64,000 bases of DNA from Polyangiaceae bacterium. Its GTDB lineage: Bacteria > Myxococcota_A > Polyangia > Polyangiales > Polyangiaceae. The stretch lies in assembly GCA_947475525.1 (NCBI GenBank), contig CANJMI010000008.1, forward strand, positions 1 through 64,000, read 5' to 3'. The notes beneath the pieces were generated by a model, which worked only from the letters and a program-made list of their open reading frames with translations, was not told where the DNA came from and made no database searches. Positions 60,644-64,000 of the stretch are shown here, piece by piece. A program made the translations under genes and the position numbers. Each line of letters starts with the position of its first letter. The stretch's first letter is position 1.

Positions 60644-62203
60644 ATGCACGATCCCGAATTGACCAAAGAGGCACTCGCCGAACTTCCGCCAGACATCGGC
60701 GAAAGCCCCCTTTTTAACGGTGATTTGGCGCCCGTTCCCGAGAAGCGGCGTAACTGGACGACCTACAATTTTGCCGCGCTGTGGATCTCGATGGCCCACT
60801 GCATCCCGACCTACACGCTCGCCGGTGGCCTCATCGCCGACGGCATGAACTGGTGGCAGGCGCTCCTCACCATCGGCCTCGGCAACCTTATCGTCCTTAT
60901 CCCCATCTTGCTGAACGCGCACCCCGGCACGAAGTACGGCATCCCTTTCCCGGTGCTCGCGCGCGCCGCATTCGGAACCATAGGAGCCAACGCTCCGGCG
61001 GTCGTTCGTGGACTCGTTGCGTGCGGGTGGTTCGGCATCAACACGTTCATCGGCGGAGAAGCGATCCACACGTTCATCACGACGTTCGCGCCGGGCTTCG
61101 CGGAGCTCGGGGGACGCGCGCAAGTGGCCGGCATCGAGGTGTCGCACCTCGCGACGTTCCTCATGTTTTGGGTGATGAACATCGCCATCGTTTACAAAGG
61201 CATGAACGCCGTTCGCGTCTTCGAGAACTGGGCGGCGCCGATTGTCCTCGTGCTCGCAGCGCTCCTCCTCGGCTGGGTCGTCTCACGCGCAGGCGGCACG
61301 GGCACGCTGCTCGCCAAGCCCTCGCAGTTCAAGAACCTGAGTGAATTTTGGCCGGTATTCGTTCCAAAACTGACGGCGATGGTCGGCTTCTGGGCGACGC
61401 TGTCCTTGAACATCCCCGACTTCACGCGGTACGGCCGTGGTCAAAAAGAGCAGATGATGGGCCAAGCGCTCGGGCTCCCAACGACGATGATCGCGTTCTC
61501 GGCGATGGCCCTCGTCATCACGAGCGCATCGGCCGCCGTGCTGAAGGGCGTACCCATCGAAAAGCTCTGGAACCCAGAGTTTTTGGTCGCTCAGATGACC
61601 TCCGCGCTGCCGCCACCAGGAGCCACCGAGCCACTGATCGCCTCGGCGGGAACACGCGCCGCCGTAGCCATCATCGCCGTTGTCGGCATCATCATCGCCA
61701 CGGTGTCGGTGAACATCGCCGCCAATGTCGTGAGCCCCGCTAACGATTTTGCAAACCTCGCGCCGAAGTACATCAGCTTTCAGACGGGCGGTCTCATCAC
61801 CGGGATCCTCGGCATCGTGTGCATGCCGTGGAAGCTTATGGCCGACCCTGCGACGTACATCGGCGGATGGCTGACGGGCGTCTCGGCGTTGCTCGGTCCG
61901 ATCGCCGGCATCATGATCGCGGACTACTTCATCCTTCGAAAGACCGAACTCGATGTGCCCGATCTCTACCGCGAGAAAGGTCGGTACGGCGGCGTCAATC
62001 CGGCGGCGATGCTGGCGCTGGCCGCCGGCGTCGCCCCAAACCTCCCAGGGTTTTTGAAGGGGATCCACGTGATTGATTCCGTCCCCGCCGTGTTCGATGG
62101 GCTCTACATCTACGCATGGTTCACCGGATTTTTCTTGTCGGGCGCGGTCTACCTCGGCGTATCCAAGCTCGTGCCCCCGAAGACCGAGGCCACCGCCGAG
62201 TGA
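60644..62203 (+). CDS. NCS1-family nucleobase/hydantoin transporter
   Basis: The 519-residue protein has about twelve hydrophobic helices with the NCS1 hallmarks: NWTTYNFAALWISMAHCIPTY (in parts: NWTTYNFAALW, SMAHCIPTY), AARAAFGTIGANAPA-like RAAFGTIG, VACGWFGINTFIGGEA and the closing IADYFILRKTELDVPDLY. NCS1 transporters import cytosine, uracil, allantoin or hydantoins with sodium or protons. The exact substrate is not clear. The ATG at 60644 is preferred; GTG 60638 would overlap leuS. It ends in a four-base overlap with the next start. Confidence 0.87.
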   Translation: MHDPELTKEALAELPPDIGESPLFNGDLAPVPEKRRNWTTYNFAALWISMAHCIPTYTLAGGLIADGMNWWQALLTIGLGNLIVLIPILLNAHPGTKYGIPFPVLARAAFGTIGANAPAVVRGLVACGWFGINTFIGGEAIHTFITTFAPGFAELGGRAQVAGIEVSHLATFLMFWVMNIAIVYKGMNAVRVFENWAAPIVLVLAALLLGWVVSRAGGTGTLLAKPSQFKNLSEFWPVFVPKLTAMVGFWATLSLNIPDFTRYGRGQKEQMMGQALGLPTTMIAFSAMALVITSASAAVLKGVPIEKLWNPEFLVAQMTSALPPPGATEPLIASAGTRAAVAIIAVVGIIIATVSVNIAANVVSPANDFANLAPKYISFQTGGLITGILGIVCMPWKLMADPATYIGGWLTGVSALLGPIAGIMIADYFILRKTELDVPDLYREKGRYGGVNPAAMLALAAGVAPNLPGFLKGIHVIDSVPAVFDGLYIYAWFTGFFLSGAVYLGVSKLVPPKTEATAE

Positions 62204-62601
62204 ACGTGCGGCGCCTCCTCGCGCTCTTGATGCTCGCGGCGTGCTCTCGGGCCCCTGCCCCGAAAGCGCCGCCCGCTACGCCACCGTCACGCCTCCGAGG
62301 GGCCGTGGCGGAAGCGACCGACGACACGGTCGTGATCGATGCCGGTCTGGACTGCGTGCATGCGCGGGTCCGCTGTGAACTCGCGGCGTGCCGAGCCGAG
62401 CTCCACAATGAGTGCGCATCGCCCATCGTTTGCGGGCTCGACGTGATCGCGACGTGCGACGCGGCTCCTCTCCCACTTGCGGTTGAGGCGACCGCGCGGG
62501 AGTCGGTCCCCGTCGACAGCGCGACGACGCTCGAGGCGACGGCCGACTGCGGAGCCAGGAGCGTCATTGGCGCGCGGATAGGCAACCTGCACTGCCGTTA
62601 A
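62200..62601 (+). CDS. small lipoprotein, cysteine-rich
   Basis: The 133-residue product starts at GTG 62200, overlapping the transporter stop. It has a lipobox LLMLAACSRAP and about 110 mature residues with seven cysteines, in pairs such as CVHARVRCELAAC and CGLDVIATC. Disulfide bonding is likely. It is translationally coupled to the transporter gene, which suggests a related envelope role, but the family is not recognised. Confidence 0.6.
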   Translation: MNVRRLLALLMLAACSRAPAPKAPPATPPSRLRGAVAEATDDTVVIDAGLDCVHARVRCELAACRAELHNECASPIVCGLDVIATCDAAPLPLAVEATARESVPVDSATTLEATADCGARSVIGARIGNLHCR

Positions 62602-62646
62602 CGCGCGCTGGCACGTGCGGCGTGCAGCGTTTACCCTGGCGCGAGC

Positions 62647-63585
62647 ATGACGCTGAGCCCGAAGCTCCTATTCGCGACACCGACCTATGACTACCTCGCC
62701 GAGGAGTTCTGCCACGCAGGCGGATTCGCGCGGGGAACGATCGAACGGAGGAGCTTCCCCGACGGAGAAATCTACCGGCGCGTCGTCGACGATCCGTGGG
62801 GCCGCGACGTGGTCTTGCTCGGCGGGACTCCCACCGATGCCGACTGGCTCGACGTCTATGACCTCGGCTACGCCATCGCTCGCGCCGGCGCACGCTCGCT
62901 GTCGATCGTCATGCCGTACTTCGGTTACGCAACGATGGAACGCGCAGTAAAACCTGGAGAAGTTGTCACGGCGAAGACGCGCGCCCGGCTCATCTCGGCT
63001 ATCCCTTCGTGCGAAGGCGGTACGCGAACCTTCCTCTTCGATCTCCACACCGACGGGATCGAGTTCTACTTCTCGGACAGCCATGTCACCCACCACCTCT
63101 ATGGCTCGCCGGTGATAACCGAGCTCATCCGCTCGATCGTCGCGGCAGAGGGGGCGAGCGAGCGCTTCGTCCTCGGTGCGACCGACGCCGGCCGCGCGAA
63201 GTGGGTCGAGAGCCTCGCTCTACGCCTTGGTTGTCCGCCCGCGTTCGTCTACAAGCGGCGCAACCCAAGCGATGGAGCCCTCACGGTCACCGGGGTCAAC
63301 GCCGACGTGAGCGGGAAGGCCGTCGTTATCTACGACGACATGATCCGGACCGGTTCGTCGCTGATTCAAGCGGCGAGCGCCTACCGCGCAGCCGGAGCGA
63401 CCTCGGTGCACGCCGTCGCAACGCACCTCGTGTTGCCGAACGATGCGGTCGAGCGAATCCTCGAGTCCAACCTGATCGACTCGATCAACGGGACGAACTC
63501 GCATCCGAACTCCTTGAAAGTGGGGAGCCGCGGAACGGTCATCTCAATCTGCGAGCTGCTCGCGAAGGCCGTGCAGCGAAGTTAG
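62647..63585 (+). CDS. prs: ribose-phosphate pyrophosphokinase (divergent PRPP synthetase)
   Basis: PRPP synthetase makes PRPP from ribose 5-phosphate and ATP. The 312-residue protein has SFPDGEIYRR, PYFGYATMERAVKPGEVVTAK, DLHTDGIEFYF and the PRPP loop VIYDDMIRTGSSL. The usual ATP-loop RQDRR is changed to TMERA, and the flexible VSPDxGGxxRA is LGATDAGRAKWVE, so it is a divergent class. The activity is probable but not certain. The ATG at 62647 has no clear ribosome site. It ends 26 bases before a convergent gene. Confidence 0.75.
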   Translation: MTLSPKLLFATPTYDYLAEEFCHAGGFARGTIERRSFPDGEIYRRVVDDPWGRDVVLLGGTPTDADWLDVYDLGYAIARAGARSLSIVMPYFGYATMERAVKPGEVVTAKTRARLISAIPSCEGGTRTFLFDLHTDGIEFYFSDSHVTHHLYGSPVITELIRSIVAAEGASERFVLGATDAGRAKWVESLALRLGCPPAFVYKRRNPSDGALTVTGVNADVSGKAVVIYDDMIRTGSSLIQAASAYRAAGATSVHAVATHLVLPNDAVERILESNLIDSINGTNSHPNSLKVGSRGTVISICELLAKAVQRS

Positions 63586-63611
63586 CGAGTCGGCCAGCGA
63601 GGATGCGACGC

Positions 63612-64000
63612 TCAATTACCGAGGGTCAGGAGCTCGCTCTTCAAGTGCCAGGGCTCGCCGGGCGCGGGCGGGTGATCATGTGGGAGCGGGAGCGAACGGA
63701 GTTTGGCAACATCGCGGCCCGCATCACGGGCGGCGGCTGCGAGCATTCGGCGGAACGCTTCGGGGGTCATGCGCCGCAGGTTCGTGCTCGCGAGCAGGGC
63801 GCCTTGGGGAGCGAGCACTCCGACCGCGAGCGCTGCGAGTGCTTGGTAGTCGCGCTCGGCGCGGAAGGTCCCGTGCTTCGTGGTGGAGAAACTCGGAGGA
63901 TCGAGCACGACGACATCGAAGCGTTCGCGGCAGGACGCGAGCCACGAGGCAGCGTCAGCCCGCACGACGGCGTGCGCTGAGCCAGACGCGACCCCGTGAT
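63612..64000 (-). CDS. partial 23S rRNA methyltransferase-like protein (RlmI/RlmK type), C-terminal part
   Basis: The frame stays open to the window edge, so the N-terminus is missing. The 129 visible residues have the SAM-methyltransferase motif IV FDVVVLDPPSFSTTK and the order RAERDYQALAALAVGVLAPQG and then ASTNLRRMTPEAFRRML. The tail PHDHPPAPGEPWHLKSELLTL matches the end of RlmI/RlmK-type enzymes. These modify cytosine or guanine in 23S rRNA; I cannot tell which. It converges on the PRPP synthetase gene. Confidence 0.8.
   Translation of the reverse strand, partial: HGVASGSAHAVVRADAASWLASCRERFDVVVLDPPSFSTTKHGTFRAERDYQALAALAVGVLAPQGALLASTNLRRMTPEAFRRMLAAAARDAGRDVAKLRSLPLPHDHPPAPGEPWHLKSELLTLGN

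Noticed and set aside
1-64000. CRISPR arrays, rRNA and tRNA genes
   Set aside because: No regularly spaced repeats, rRNA signatures or cloverleaf patterns were found by reading both strands.

Overview
The window reads as chromosomal DNA from a high-GC member of the Myxococcota, most likely Polyangia. The main evidence is an adjacent MglB-like/MglA-like pair, many secreted lipoproteins with Gly/Ser/Thr-rich spacers after the lipobox, a large TPR/transglutaminase protein, a MoxR operon, and a sensor-like protein whose C-terminus resembles myxobacterial MXAN_5187-type proteins. No rRNA, tRNA, CRISPR array or intact mobile element is visible. Protein families were assigned by reading motifs by eye; no database search was possible.

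Layout. 1-7.5 kb: a possible gene tail with a hairpin, a lipoprotein, an IS3-family relic, a membrane-anchored protein, the acyltransferase PlsB, an orphan beta-class DNA methyltransferase and a small secreted protein. 7.5-11.6 kb (minus strand): remains of a Tat-signal protein, a dockerin-type repeat lipoprotein and an FG-GAP lipoprotein. 11.7-16.4 kb: a VF530-type protein, then tldD, a cysteine-rich propeller lipoprotein and pdxA on the minus strand, and a HemJ/CopD-like membrane protein. 16.5-18.5 kb: a TPR protein whose 3' end overlaps the end of the next operon tail to tail. 18.4-32.1 kb: an eight-gene minus-strand run (Mrr-fold membrane protein, DUF3857/transglutaminase giant, acidic-repeat protein, coiled-coil protein, MoxR ATPase, membrane protein, ABC ATPase, ABC permease), several members joined by 4-base start/stop overlaps.

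32.3-41.9 kb: mglB-like and mglA-like genes, a 39-residue basic ORF, a PIN-PhoH ATPase, a DUF1704 metallopeptidase, a VWA lipoprotein, a trxB-udg-DUF2085 operon on the minus strand, pyrD and a GST-like gene. 41.9-51.4 kb: a FadL-type porin, a sensor-like protein with a cupredoxin-like partner, a well-supported 6S RNA gene with an intrinsic terminator, mpl, a glycine-rich lipoprotein, and a split PssD/PssE (Alg14/Alg13-like) glycosyltransferase. 51.6-58.2 kb: a compact type VI secretion cargo module: VgrG, a P-loop ATPase, a DUF1795 (Eag-type) chaperone, a large protein with a C-terminal PAAR-like tip, and a DUF2169 protein. 58.2-64 kb: leuS, an NCS1 nucleobase transporter, a small lipoprotein, a divergent PRPP synthetase and the 3' part of a 23S rRNA methyltransferase-like gene that runs off the end.

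The most interesting region is the T6SS module. It has the chaperone and spike parts of an effector locus, but the PAAR-like domain sits at the C-terminus of the putative effector, behind an unassigned domain that loosely resembles a GH75/double-psi-barrel hydrolase. No immunity gene is obvious. Other points of interest are the 6S RNA, a membrane-anchored Mrr-fold protein lacking catalytic residues, the IS3 and Tat relics, and a 14-bp palindrome found identically inside two unrelated genes.
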